Assembly (NCBI GenBank): GCA_002490665.1
Contig: DKUL01000035.1
Span: 1-64,000, forward strand
Length of the DNA stretch: 64,000 nt
Direction of reading: 5' to 3'
Source of the DNA: Lachnospiraceae bacterium UBA7205
Lineage (GTDB): Bacteria; Bacillota; Clostridia; Lachnospirales; Lachnospiraceae
Shown: one piece after another, positions 25,092 through 32,871 of the stretch
Numbering within the stretch: position 1 is the first letter of the stretch
Layout: every line of letters starts with the position of its first letter
Notes under the pieces: model-generated
Databases searched by the model: none
Seen by the model: only the letters and a program-made list of their open reading frames with translations
Told to the model about the DNA's origin: nothing
Position numbers and translations under genes: made by a program

Positions 25092-27461
25092 TTATTCAAC
25101 CACCTTAATCCGCTCCACAAGGGACTGTCTCTGCATATAGCGCACTGCCGTCAGCGAGAACACGCCGTAGACCACCATAAGCGCAGCTGCAAAAATAAGC
25201 AGCGGCACAGCCGGATAGTGGTATGTCAGTTTTCCGAACAGCCCAAGCTGGTCAAAAACCCTGACTGCGGCAAAACCGCAAAGCCCGCCAGCGGAAAACG
25301 TAAGCAGTATCGTGCTTCCGACATAGCAGAAACACTCTGCTGAAATCATATGGGAAAGCTGGCGGCTCGTCATGCCCACCGACTGCAGGATGCCAAACTC
25401 CTGCTGGCGCGCCAGCAGATTCGTCATCAGCGTATTCATCAGGTTAATCAGCGCAAACAGCCCGATGAACGCAGCCATGCCGTACAGCATCAGAATCATT
25501 TCGCCCAGGTTATCCTTTGTCAATGCAATCGCGTCTTCCAATGTGGAAAGCTCCATAACCGGATCATCCAACAGTGCATACAGCGCCTGGCGCTGCCCAT
25601 CCGAAGTCCGTCTTGCATGTATATTGATGTACGACGTAAAATCCTCGATGCCCGGATATAATTGGTGCAGTTCCTCTTCCGGCAGGACAAACTCCTTATA
25701 CGTTCCAATTCCCTTCATGTAATCCACAATACCCATCACCGTATAATCCCTGGAAATGCCCTCCGTGCTTTGCAGCGTGACAATATCACCCACGGATAAA
25801 TCCATGTGATGCAGTTTCTTCATGAGGTTATCACTGTCGCGTGTAACCAGAATCCCATTGTTTTCAAGGAGGGTGTCATAGTCCGTCACACCGTCTTTCA
25901 CCAACCCCTGCTCCTGATAACAGGAAAGCTGCTCTTTCGTGAATCCCCCAACCGCATACCATGAATCCGGACGAGGAGACTGTGCAACGGTACAGAAGAC
26001 CATCGACCATGACGTGATAAAGTCCATATCCGGCAGTGCAAGAATCTGTTTGCGCGTGTCCGCGCCCAGCATCCCTTCCCGCTGTGCCGCCATGAGACAA
26101 TCCGGATTGTAAATCTCCACCACATAGTCTCCGCCATCCCCAAAAGTGCCGCGCGCCATTTCCTCCGCTTTCACAGAATTTGCATAGGACGCGATGCACG
26201 CCGTCAAAATGCCCGTCATTCCCAGCGAAGCCAGTGTCAGGAATGTCTTTCTGCGCTCCCTCGTGAAATTCATGCTGGCAAGCCGGAACACAGAAAGATG
26301 CCGGTGCAGCGTGCGTGTGGTTCCGGACACCGCCTGATATGCATTGCCGCGCACTGCCTCAATCGCAGAAACGCGTCCTGCAAGCTGCAGCGGCTTATGT
26401 GTTGCGATGACCACCATCAGAACCGTCACAGCAACAATAAAGACAGTGTACCACATATTTTTTGCCCAGTCCCAGTAACCGGGATTCAGCAGCACGCTAA
26501 GCACTGCCGCCGCCAGAATGCCCGCCGGAATGCCCACGCACATGAGTGTCTTCCGCTCACGCCGCACCATACTGCGCAGCTGGCGCGGCGTCGTGCCAAT
26601 CACCTTCAGCCGTCCGTACTCTCGCAGCTTCCCCATCACTGAAATGTAGAAAATATTATAAATTACAACCGCACAGACAAGTGCAACCAGCAGTGCCACA
26701 CCATAAACCGGCTGGTCACTTCCCAGATACAGCTCTGTCATATCAAAATAGTTGGAGCTGAAAAAACGATCCTGCTCCGGTATGCCCATCTCCTCATAAA
26801 AAGCCTCAATGTCGGCGCGCAGCTGCTCTGGCTGTCTGGTATTGTCTCCCCTGAACCGGAACCGGATGTCAAAGGGTGTTTCCCCGCCCTGTGCGAGTGC
26901 CAATGACTCCGAAATATAGACATCAAATGTACGGCTCGTATTTTCTTTTTCCAGAATAGCAGAAACGGAGTATACCTGCTCCCCGCTCCCCAGATCAAGC
27001 CGGAGAATCTGCCCAGGCTCCTCAGGCAGTTGAAAGTACTGCAAAAATGCACGCTCCACACATATCTCATTTTCCTCCGCAGGATACTTACCTGTAATGG
27101 GTTCCACCCGCATCAGCTCGAGCATTCCGGCATCACGAAACCGTATGATTAGGTTGGCGTCCATATAGCGGATGTCGTGAGAGGGACTCTCATATCCCCA
27201 TCGCTCTAATTTTCCCGTCGCTACAAGCTGCTCAATTCCCTCATAGGAAAGCCCGGTGCATCCGGACTGGTACTGCCCCCGAATCTGTGCGATGGTGCGC
27301 TGTGTCTGCGCCGTGTACAGAAACGCGCAAAGCCCCATCAGGCAGACTGCCAGCGCGATGGTAAAGACCGCAACCAGATTGCGCCGGCGGTCTGCTGCCA
27401 GGCTGCGCCTTGCCAGTTTCCATTCAATTTTTTCCGTGTTGTTTGCAAATGGGCAGGTCAT
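25092..27461 (-). CDS. ABC transporter permease, FtsX/MacB type
   Basis: 789 residues. One membrane helix near the N-terminus (29-50), a large extracytoplasmic domain, an FtsX-type bundle starting near 255 (VALVCAVVIYNIFYISVMGK, REYGRLKVIGTTPRQL), a second extracytoplasmic domain, and a C-terminal FtsX domain (about 650-780, RQQEFGILQSVGMTSRQLSHM). This two-FtsX layout is typical of lipoprotein or antimicrobial-peptide exporters and mechanotransmission systems. The start overlaps the ATPase stop in ATGA, with GGGAGG upstream, so the two are translationally coupled. The substrate is unknown. Confidence 0.92.
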   Translation of the reverse strand: MTCPFANNTEKIEWKLARRSLAADRRRNLVAVFTIALAVCLMGLCAFLYTAQTQRTIAQIRGQYQSGCTGLSYEGIEQLVATGKLERWGYESPSHDIRYMDANLIIRFRDAGMLELMRVEPITGKYPAEENEICVERAFLQYFQLPEEPGQILRLDLGSGEQVYSVSAILEKENTSRTFDVYISESLALAQGGETPFDIRFRFRGDNTRQPEQLRADIEAFYEEMGIPEQDRFFSSNYFDMTELYLGSDQPVYGVALLVALVCAVVIYNIFYISVMGKLREYGRLKVIGTTPRQLRSMVRRERKTLMCVGIPAGILAAAVLSVLLNPGYWDWAKNMWYTVFIVAVTVLMVVIATHKPLQLAGRVSAIEAVRGNAYQAVSGTTRTLHRHLSVFRLASMNFTRERRKTFLTLASLGMTGILTACIASYANSVKAEEMARGTFGDGGDYVVEIYNPDCLMAAQREGMLGADTRKQILALPDMDFITSWSMVFCTVAQSPRPDSWYAVGGFTKEQLSCYQEQGLVKDGVTDYDTLLENNGILVTRDSDNLMKKLHHMDLSVGDIVTLQSTEGISRDYTVMGIVDYMKGIGTYKEFVLPEEELHQLYPGIEDFTSYINIHARRTSDGQRQALYALLDDPVMELSTLEDAIALTKDNLGEMILMLYGMAAFIGLFALINLMNTLMTNLLARQQEFGILQSVGMTSRQLSHMISAECFCYVGSTILLTFSAGGLCGFAAVRVFDQLGLFGKLTYHYPAVPLLIFAAALMVVYGVFSLTAVRYMQRQSLVERIKVVE

Positions 27462-28141
27462 GCCTTTACACCTCCCGCATTCACGATTCTGCCGTCCTCT
27501 ATGCGCACAATCCGGTCGGCAAGCTGCGCAATCTCATTGTTGTGTGTTATCATCACGATTGTCTGGTCAAACTCCGCACTCGTGCGTTTCAGCAGCCCCA
27601 GCACGTCGGCGCTCGTCCTGCTGTCCAGGTTTCCGGTCGGTTCGTCGGCGAGGACAATCGCCGGCTTTGTCATCAGCGCACGCGCAATTGCCACACGCTG
27701 CTGCTGCCCGCCAGAGAGATTATTCGGCATATTTTTAAGCTTATCCTCCAGTGCAAGCAGATGCACAATCTCGCCCATAAACTTCCTGTCCGGCGTATTT
27801 CCGTCAAGCTCCACAGGAAGCACAATGTTTTCATACACATTCAAAATCGGCACAAGATTATAATTCTGAAAGATGAAACCGATATTGCGCCGGCGGAAAA
27901 TCGTCAGTTGCTCGTCATTTTTCCGCGCAAGCTCCTCCCCGCGCACGAGCACGCTGCCTGACGTCGGCGTATCCAGGCCGCCCATCATATGAAGCAGCGT
28001 GGACTTGCCGCTGCCCGACGTTCCCACCACCGCCACAAACTCGCCCTGCTCCACCGAAAAACTCACGCCGTCCAGCGCGCGCGTGATGTTCGGCTCGGCA
28101 CCATAATACTTTTTCAAATCCATTGTCTGTAGTACATTCAT
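27458..28141 (-). CDS. ABC transporter ATP-binding protein (LolD/MacB type)
   Basis: 227 residues. Walker A GTSGSGKST, the Q loop in GFIFQNYNLVPILNVYEN, signature LSGGQQQRVAIARAL, Walker B IVLADEPTGNLD and the switch ITHN are all intact, and the sequence belongs to the MacB/LolD/BceA exporter ATPase group. The start is ATG 28141 rather than 28147 because AAGGAG is 7 bases from the former. It pairs with the overlapping permease gene. A response regulator gene lies just upstream, a common arrangement for peptide-resistance exporters. Confidence 0.95.
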   Translation of the reverse strand: MNVLQTMDLKKYYGAEPNITRALDGVSFSVEQGEFVAVVGTSGSGKSTLLHMMGGLDTPTSGSVLVRGEELARKNDEQLTIFRRRNIGFIFQNYNLVPILNVYENIVLPVELDGNTPDRKFMGEIVHLLALEDKLKNMPNNLSGGQQQRVAIARALMTKPAIVLADEPTGNLDSRTSADVLGLLKRTSAEFDQTIVMITHNNEIAQLADRIVRIEDGRIVNAGGVKA

Positions 28142-28274
28142 TCCCATTCTCCTTTCAAAACAGCTCTATTCCAGGGTGTGTCACAAAACGCCCATGCCAA
28201 GGCACCGCCTGCGGCACACCGGTATATGGATTACCTATATCATAAAATGAAAATGTTACAGAAATGTCCGTGTG

Positions 28275-28309
28275 CAAAAAAAGGAGAAAAGATTTCTCTC
28301 TTCTCCTTT
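28275..28309 (-). terminator. Terminator after the response regulator gene
   Basis: AAAGGAGAA ... TTTCTCCTTT hairpin followed by TTTTTTT on the minus strand, about 17 bases after the response regulator stop. It separates the regulator from the ABC operon; the promoter of the latter must lie in 28148-28270. Confidence 0.85.
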
Positions 28310-28325
28310 TTATTTCAGCGCCTCA

Positions 28326-29021
28326 TCACTTCCACGCTCGTCCGCTCCCCATCCACTGATATCCCATCCCATAAACCGTCTTAATATAAGCGTCGCCTTC
28401 GGTCTCGATCTTCCCGCGCAGGCGGCTGACGGCGGTTGTCAGCGTATGCTCATCCACAAAATTTCCGTCCACATCCCACAGTTTTTCCAAAAGCTGCTGC
28501 CTTGTAAGCACCACACGCGCATTTTGCCGGAACAGGTTCAGCATTTTAAACTCCATCGCCGTCAGGGTCAGCGGATTGCCGCCCAGCGATGCCGCCTGCT
28601 CTGAAAAGTCAAGGAACAGCCGCCCATCGTCATAGATGTCGTGCGACGGTTTATAGCGCGCCAGCATGGCAAACATGGCGCTGATTTTCCTTTGCAGGGC
28701 GCTGATTGAAAAGGGCTTCATGATGTAGTCCACCGCCCCTGCCTCATAGCCCCTTATCTGGTCGCCCTCCTGGTCGTTTGCCGTCAGAAAAATGACAATC
28801 GTGTCAGGATTTTCGGATTTTACCAGCCTGCACAGGTCATATCCGTTTCCGTCCGGCAGGTTGATGTCCAGCAAAACCAGGTCAAACGCAGACTGGTTCA
28901 GGGTTTCTGCAGCTATCCGCGCATTGAAAACCGGTGTGACTGCATATCCTTCCCCGGACAGGTTATATACCAGCGTCCTGTTCAGCAGACGGTCATCCTC
29001 CACCACTAATATTTTTTTCAT
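28326..29021 (-). CDS. OmpR-family response regulator
   Basis: 231 residues. Receiver domain MKKILVVEDDRLLNRTLVYN with the acidic pair (ED D), phosphoacceptor Asp in LVLLDINLPDGNGYDL, Thr in IFLTAND and Lys in YIMKPFS. A winged-helix DNA-binding domain follows (about 130-231: LTLTAMEFKMLNLFRQNAR, VDEHTLTTAVSRLRGKI, IKTVYGMGYQW). The start ATG 29021 lies 8 bases after the chemoreceptor stop, with no clear ribosome-binding site, so translation may be coupled. No histidine kinase is present in the window; its partner must lie elsewhere or it is an orphan. The ABC exporter downstream is a plausible target. Confidence 0.93.
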   Translation of the reverse strand: MKKILVVEDDRLLNRTLVYNLSGEGYAVTPVFNARIAAETLNQSAFDLVLLDINLPDGNGYDLCRLVKSENPDTIVIFLTANDQEGDQIRGYEAGAVDYIMKPFSISALQRKISAMFAMLARYKPSHDIYDDGRLFLDFSEQAASLGGNPLTLTAMEFKMLNLFRQNARVVLTRQQLLEKLWDVDGNFVDEHTLTTAVSRLRGKIETEGDAYIKTVYGMGYQWMGSGRAWK

Positions 29022-29029
29022 AAGCAATC

Positions 29030-30484
29030 TTAATTATGTACGGCAGCCTCCTTTTCAAAAATCCGAACGCCGTCTTTTGACAACGCTTCAATGATGCGGA
29101 TCATTGACTGGAAATCGGCGATTAATTCCCTGGAACTGTCCTCTGCCTTCTTATAAATAGGCTGCAGCTCCTCACAATGCCCGGACTGGATGGCACGAAT
29201 CATTTCCGTCCCATAGGAGTGGAAGGTCTTGTGCTTTGCCTCAAGACCATTCCAGATCTTTGTAATCTGCGGATGCACTGGCTGAAAGGCATAATAAAAA
29301 TGGCCAAGGCCGCACTTTGTACAGTCTGTCTGCAAGACCTTTAATGTATTTGTCCGCGCCATTTCCCCCAGGGTGTTCAGCCAGTTACGGTGCGCGTCAA
29401 CTGCGCTGTTCAGGCAATTGAGGAGCACTTTGTTATCGAGCATGTAAAATGCATCCTGTACCATGGCACCCATAATCTGGGTCGATTCCTCCAGATGCTT
29501 TTCAATCATTTTTGATGGTGCTGCAAGCTCGGCAATCGAGTGGCTCGAAACCGCCAGGGAATCCATGTTGCCCCGCAAATCCTGGCACTCCTCGTTGATG
29601 TTCTGCATCTGGTTGTCCAGCTCATGCATGGAGCTGCTGATTTCCTCGCTGACGGCTGCCAGGGAGGAGACGGAATCTGCGATGTGATCCATGCCCTTGC
29701 GATTCTGCCCGGTAATCTTCCATACATTCTGGATATTGTCATTGATATGTTCCAGCTCGGCAACCGTAGTGTCCACGCTGTCAGAACTTTTGCGGGAAGC
29801 CTCCTGAATTTCAGATACAAAAGTCCCCATGCGCCCTGTCAGCGATTTTGCCTCCTCTGCAAGGCTGCGGATTTCCTCTGCGACGACCGAGAATCCCCTG
29901 CCTGCCTCGCCGGCGCGCGCAGCCTCTATGGAGGCATTCAGTGCAAGGAGATTTGTCTGGGCAGAGATGGAGCTGATTGCGGCAATGGCTTCTGTCATGC
30001 TGCGGACTGTCTCAATCAATCCGCCAATGTCTGCCTTCATTTCCCGTGCAGTGGATATCGCCGAAGAGGACATTCCCGATATCGAAGTCAGCTCGCTTTC
30101 ACAGCTGCGGATATCCTGCATAATCCTGCCTGATTCGTCGGAAACTTCAATGATGGTGGACGTCAGATTTTCATGCGCCCTTGAAACCTCGGATGCGATT
30201 CCTGCCGTGGAAGCCGCCGACCCGCTGATTCCGTCAACTGCCGCACCCATCGAGGCATTAATCTGTTCAATGGCGGCAGCGTTGGTCTCAAGCGTCAAGT
30301 CCATGGCGCTCATGCGGATGACGGCGTCCATCGTCTTTGTCGCAGCCTGCTCAAATTCCCTGCGCCCCTTCACCAACCGCCGATGAATGTCATTCAGCTC
30401 CTGATTCTGCGGCGCATACTCCATTTCCGCGAGTCGGGAAACGGAGCTAAGTGCTGTATCGAAAGCTCTTTTCCTGATTTTCAT
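29030..30484 (-). CDS. Soluble methyl-accepting chemotaxis-like protein with C-terminal CZB zinc domain
   Basis: 484 residues from ATG 30484 (MKIRKRAFDTALSSV, AAGGA upstream). There is no membrane segment, so the protein should be cytoplasmic. The first ~340 residues are coiled coil, with a conserved signalling hairpin (about 176-213: NLLALNASIEAARAGEAGRG and FSVVAEEIRSLAEEA). The C-terminal domain matches the chemoreceptor zinc-binding (CZB) pattern: H365 (AHRNW), C391 (KCGLGHFYY), H418 and H422 (KHKTFH). In other bacteria CZB domains sense zinc or hypochlorous acid via the Cys-Zn centre. It is coupled to a response regulator gene instead of a che operon. Confidence 0.9.
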   Translation of the reverse strand: MKIRKRAFDTALSSVSRLAEMEYAPQNQELNDIHRRLVKGRREFEQAATKTMDAVIRMSAMDLTLETNAAAIEQINASMGAAVDGISGSAASTAGIASEVSRAHENLTSTIIEVSDESGRIMQDIRSCESELTSISGMSSSAISTAREMKADIGGLIETVRSMTEAIAAISSISAQTNLLALNASIEAARAGEAGRGFSVVAEEIRSLAEEAKSLTGRMGTFVSEIQEASRKSSDSVDTTVAELEHINDNIQNVWKITGQNRKGMDHIADSVSSLAAVSEEISSSMHELDNQMQNINEECQDLRGNMDSLAVSSHSIAELAAPSKMIEKHLEESTQIMGAMVQDAFYMLDNKVLLNCLNSAVDAHRNWLNTLGEMARTNTLKVLQTDCTKCGLGHFYYAFQPVHPQITKIWNGLEAKHKTFHSYGTEMIRAIQSGHCEELQPIYKKAEDSSRELIADFQSMIRIIEALSKDGVRIFEKEAAVHN

Positions 30485-30565
30485 AATGCATAATCCTTTC
30501 CAATCAAGCAGGGCATCCGTCAGCTTGCTGACATATTTCATTTGGACGCCCGTGTGTATAACAAT

Positions 30566-30600
30566 GATACTCACGCCAAATAATATTTGCCGTGAGTATC
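30566..30600. repeat. 35-base near-perfect palindrome
   Basis: GATACTCACG (30566-30575) and CGTGAGTATC (30591-30600) enclose a second palindrome CAAATA-A-TATTTG. It sits between rubrerythrin and the chemoreceptor gene, followed by a small GCCGC/GCGGC hairpin (30608-30620). It may be the rubrerythrin terminator or an operator; it has no T run. Confidence 0.55.
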
Positions 30601-30630
30601 GCGTCAGCCGCAAAGCGGCATATTAAACTG

Positions 30631-31173
30631 TTAATAGTTCTCTGCACTAATCTCAAAATAACTCTGCGGATGGCTGCACACCGGACAGATTTCTGGTGCC
30701 TTTGTCCCCACAACAATATGTCCGCAGTTGCGGCACTCCCATACCTTGACTTCGCTTTTCTCGAACACGGATGCCGTCTCTATATTTTTCAGGAGGGCAC
30801 GGTAACGCTCCTCATGATGCTTCTCGATTGCCCCGACCATGCGGAATTTTGCAGCCAGCTCCACAAAGCCCTCCGCCTCGGCTGTCCTTGCAAACTCCTC
30901 ATACATGTCCGTCCACTCGTGGTTTTCCCCGTCAGCCGCCGCGCCGAGATTTTCCTGGGTGGTTCCGATGCCGTTCAATTCCTTGAACCACATTTTTGCA
31001 TGTTCCTTCTCATTGTCGGCAGTTTTGAGAAACAGTGATGAAATCTGCTCCATGCCCTCCTTCTTTGCAACAGAAGCAAAGTAAGTATACTTGTTCCTTG
31101 CCTGTGACTCCCCGGCAAATGCCGCCTCAAGATTTTTCTCTGTCCGCGTTCCCGCGTATTTGTTTGTTTTCAT
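30631..31173 (-). CDS. rbr: Rubrerythrin
   Basis: Non-haem di-iron peroxidase of anaerobes that reduces hydrogen peroxide using electrons from rubredoxin-type iron. 180 residues. The N-terminal four-helix domain has the metal ligands in NLEAAFAGESQARNKY, DNEKEHAKMW and the later EKHHEERY. The C-terminal rubredoxin domain (about 142-180) has CRNCGH and CPVCSHPQ for iron. AAGGAGG precedes the ATG, and a strong promoter stands upstream. Confidence 0.96.
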   Translation of the reverse strand: MKTNKYAGTRTEKNLEAAFAGESQARNKYTYFASVAKKEGMEQISSLFLKTADNEKEHAKMWFKELNGIGTTQENLGAAADGENHEWTDMYEEFARTAEAEGFVELAAKFRMVGAIEKHHEERYRALLKNIETASVFEKSEVKVWECRNCGHIVVGTKAPEICPVCSHPQSYFEISAENY

Positions 31174-31316
31174 AGTGCCTCCTTGTATAATTATTATGAA
31201 TCATTAAACCGCAGGTTTGTCTCCCTCCGGTGCAGAAAAGCACACCCCATGCACGGCTTCGTCAGCATATTTTCTCTGCATGGGACTACGCATATAAGCG
31301 AAATCACTTTTATTTA

Positions 31317-31344
31317 ATTATATCTGTCTGGCTTTTTTTGTCAA
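31317..31344 (-). promoter_or_regulatory. Sigma-A promoter of rubrerythrin
   Basis: TTGACA (31339-31344), 16-base spacer and perfect TATAAT (31317-31322) on the minus strand, beginning 6 bases after the preceding stop codon. The leader is about 135 bases long. Confidence 0.75.
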
Positions 31345-31349
31345 CACCA

Positions 31350-32777
31350 TTACAGATTTTTATAGCAGTTCTGTGATGCATCCCATTCATAAAACATCTG
31401 CTCTTCCTCCCCGATGGCATTGTTCCAGACATGCACGGAAAAAGATGTCCCGGTTCCGCTCTCCAATTCCACGGAAAACTCCCCAGGGCTGTCATTTGGA
31501 ATATCCCGGCACAAAAGTCCAATCGTTCCATCCTCCCACAGTGTGTACAGGGCATAGACATTCATCGAAGAGGACGCGGCAGCCCCTATTGTAAAATCCG
31601 GGCAGGCATCCTTGTTGTAATCCCTCTCGACAAGCTCAAACGCACCGGGAAAATTCATGTTACTGCCGACATCAAAGTCCTGCGCAAGACTGCGTTCGGA
31701 CAAAATGTGACCTTCTCTGTCCACCACGCGGAGGTAATATTCTCCCCTGAAATTTTCCTCATAGACACCCATCCCCGGCACAAATTCCTCCTCGCTCCCA
31801 TATGTTCCACTGCCAAGCCATAACCCGACGCTGACCAGCTGCCCGCCCGTCTCCATGATGCGGCTGCACAGCAGATAATCCGTCAATCCCCAACAGCTGT
31901 CCTCGCCAACCGGCTCCTCCGAAAACTCCTCGTTGGTGCGCATCCACCTGTCAATGACATATCTGCCATCCTTGTATCCAAGCACTGCAAACAGACCACA
32001 GTCCGACCATTTGTCAAACAGATGCACCTTACATACAAGCTGTGTATCGCCATCCATTTCCAGAAGATAGTTGTCCCACACGACACAGTCCTCCACTGCA
32101 TCGCCATAATATCTATCATACGCCAGAGAATCCCACTGTACTGTAGGAATCGGAAGCACCGTTTCATACCATCCGTCCTCCACGGATACCTGAATCAGTC
32201 CGTCGCGGACAGTCTGATACCGCACCGAAACGCTCTGGCTGCAATCCGCATCCTTTTCGCGGAATGGCAGGACTGCTTTTTTATAACCATCACCCTGCTT
32301 CTCGTACACCGCCATGCCGCCAGCCCCGCGCATGTCCGTGCTTGCCCCATACAAAAACGAAAGAACTATTTCAATATTTCCGTCGCCGTTGATGTCAGCA
32401 GACTTGATATCGAGAAATGCAGTGCCAGAGACACCGCAGTCCATCGCAATCACATCCCCATTTCCAAACTCAATGCGGTAGAAATTGGCATCGGCGTCTT
32501 CCCTGTACTCCTTATATACCCTGTCCACCATGCCATCCCTGTCATAATCCTGTCCGACAAAGCTCTCATATTCCCCCCATCCGACGCATTCGTCCTGATA
32601 TCCTGTATAATCATAATTGAATATCCCATACTCTTTTACGGCGCTTTCTGCATCTGCCGTTTCCATTACTGTTTCCTTTGCCGTCTCACGCGGAACCATT
32701 TCTCCGCCCTGCATGCCGCAGCCCGCCATAACACATCCTGCTGCCGCAGCCAAGGCTGCGTATCGTCTTTTCCACAC
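31350..32777 (-). CDS. Lipoprotein with FG-GAP/VCBS-like calcium-type repeats
   Basis: 475 residues from GTG 32777, chosen because AGGAGG lies 8 bases upstream and the resulting N-terminus MWKRRYAALAAAAGCVMAGC is a good lipoprotein signal with Cys20 as the modified residue. The mature protein contains Asp-rich loops of the VCBS/FG-GAP or EF-hand type: GQDYDRDGMVD (~75), DINGDGNIE (~127) and a similar DYNKDACPD near residue 385. These loops probably bind calcium in a beta-propeller-like fold. The function is unknown; it is a surface protein downstream of the M56/BlaI pair, 94 bases away. Confidence 0.8.
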   Translation of the reverse strand: MWKRRYAALAAAAGCVMAGCGMQGGEMVPRETAKETVMETADAESAVKEYGIFNYDYTGYQDECVGWGEYESFVGQDYDRDGMVDRVYKEYREDADANFYRIEFGNGDVIAMDCGVSGTAFLDIKSADINGDGNIEIVLSFLYGASTDMRGAGGMAVYEKQGDGYKKAVLPFREKDADCSQSVSVRYQTVRDGLIQVSVEDGWYETVLPIPTVQWDSLAYDRYYGDAVEDCVVWDNYLLEMDGDTQLVCKVHLFDKWSDCGLFAVLGYKDGRYVIDRWMRTNEEFSEEPVGEDSCWGLTDYLLCSRIMETGGQLVSVGLWLGSGTYGSEEEFVPGMGVYEENFRGEYYLRVVDREGHILSERSLAQDFDVGSNMNFPGAFELVERDYNKDACPDFTIGAAASSSMNVYALYTLWEDGTIGLLCRDIPNDSPGEFSVELESGTGTSFSVHVWNNAIGEEEQMFYEWDASQNCYKNL

Positions 32778-32871
32778 TGCCAGTTCCTCCTTTCGCATCT
32801 TTTTCAACAAAAGTATATGAAATGATTGCATCATTTTTGCATCACGGACACTGGCTACATATCTTTATGGT

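Noticed and set aside
30566..30600. Palindrome as the end of an insertion sequence
   Set aside because: No transposase, no second copy in the window and no target duplication.
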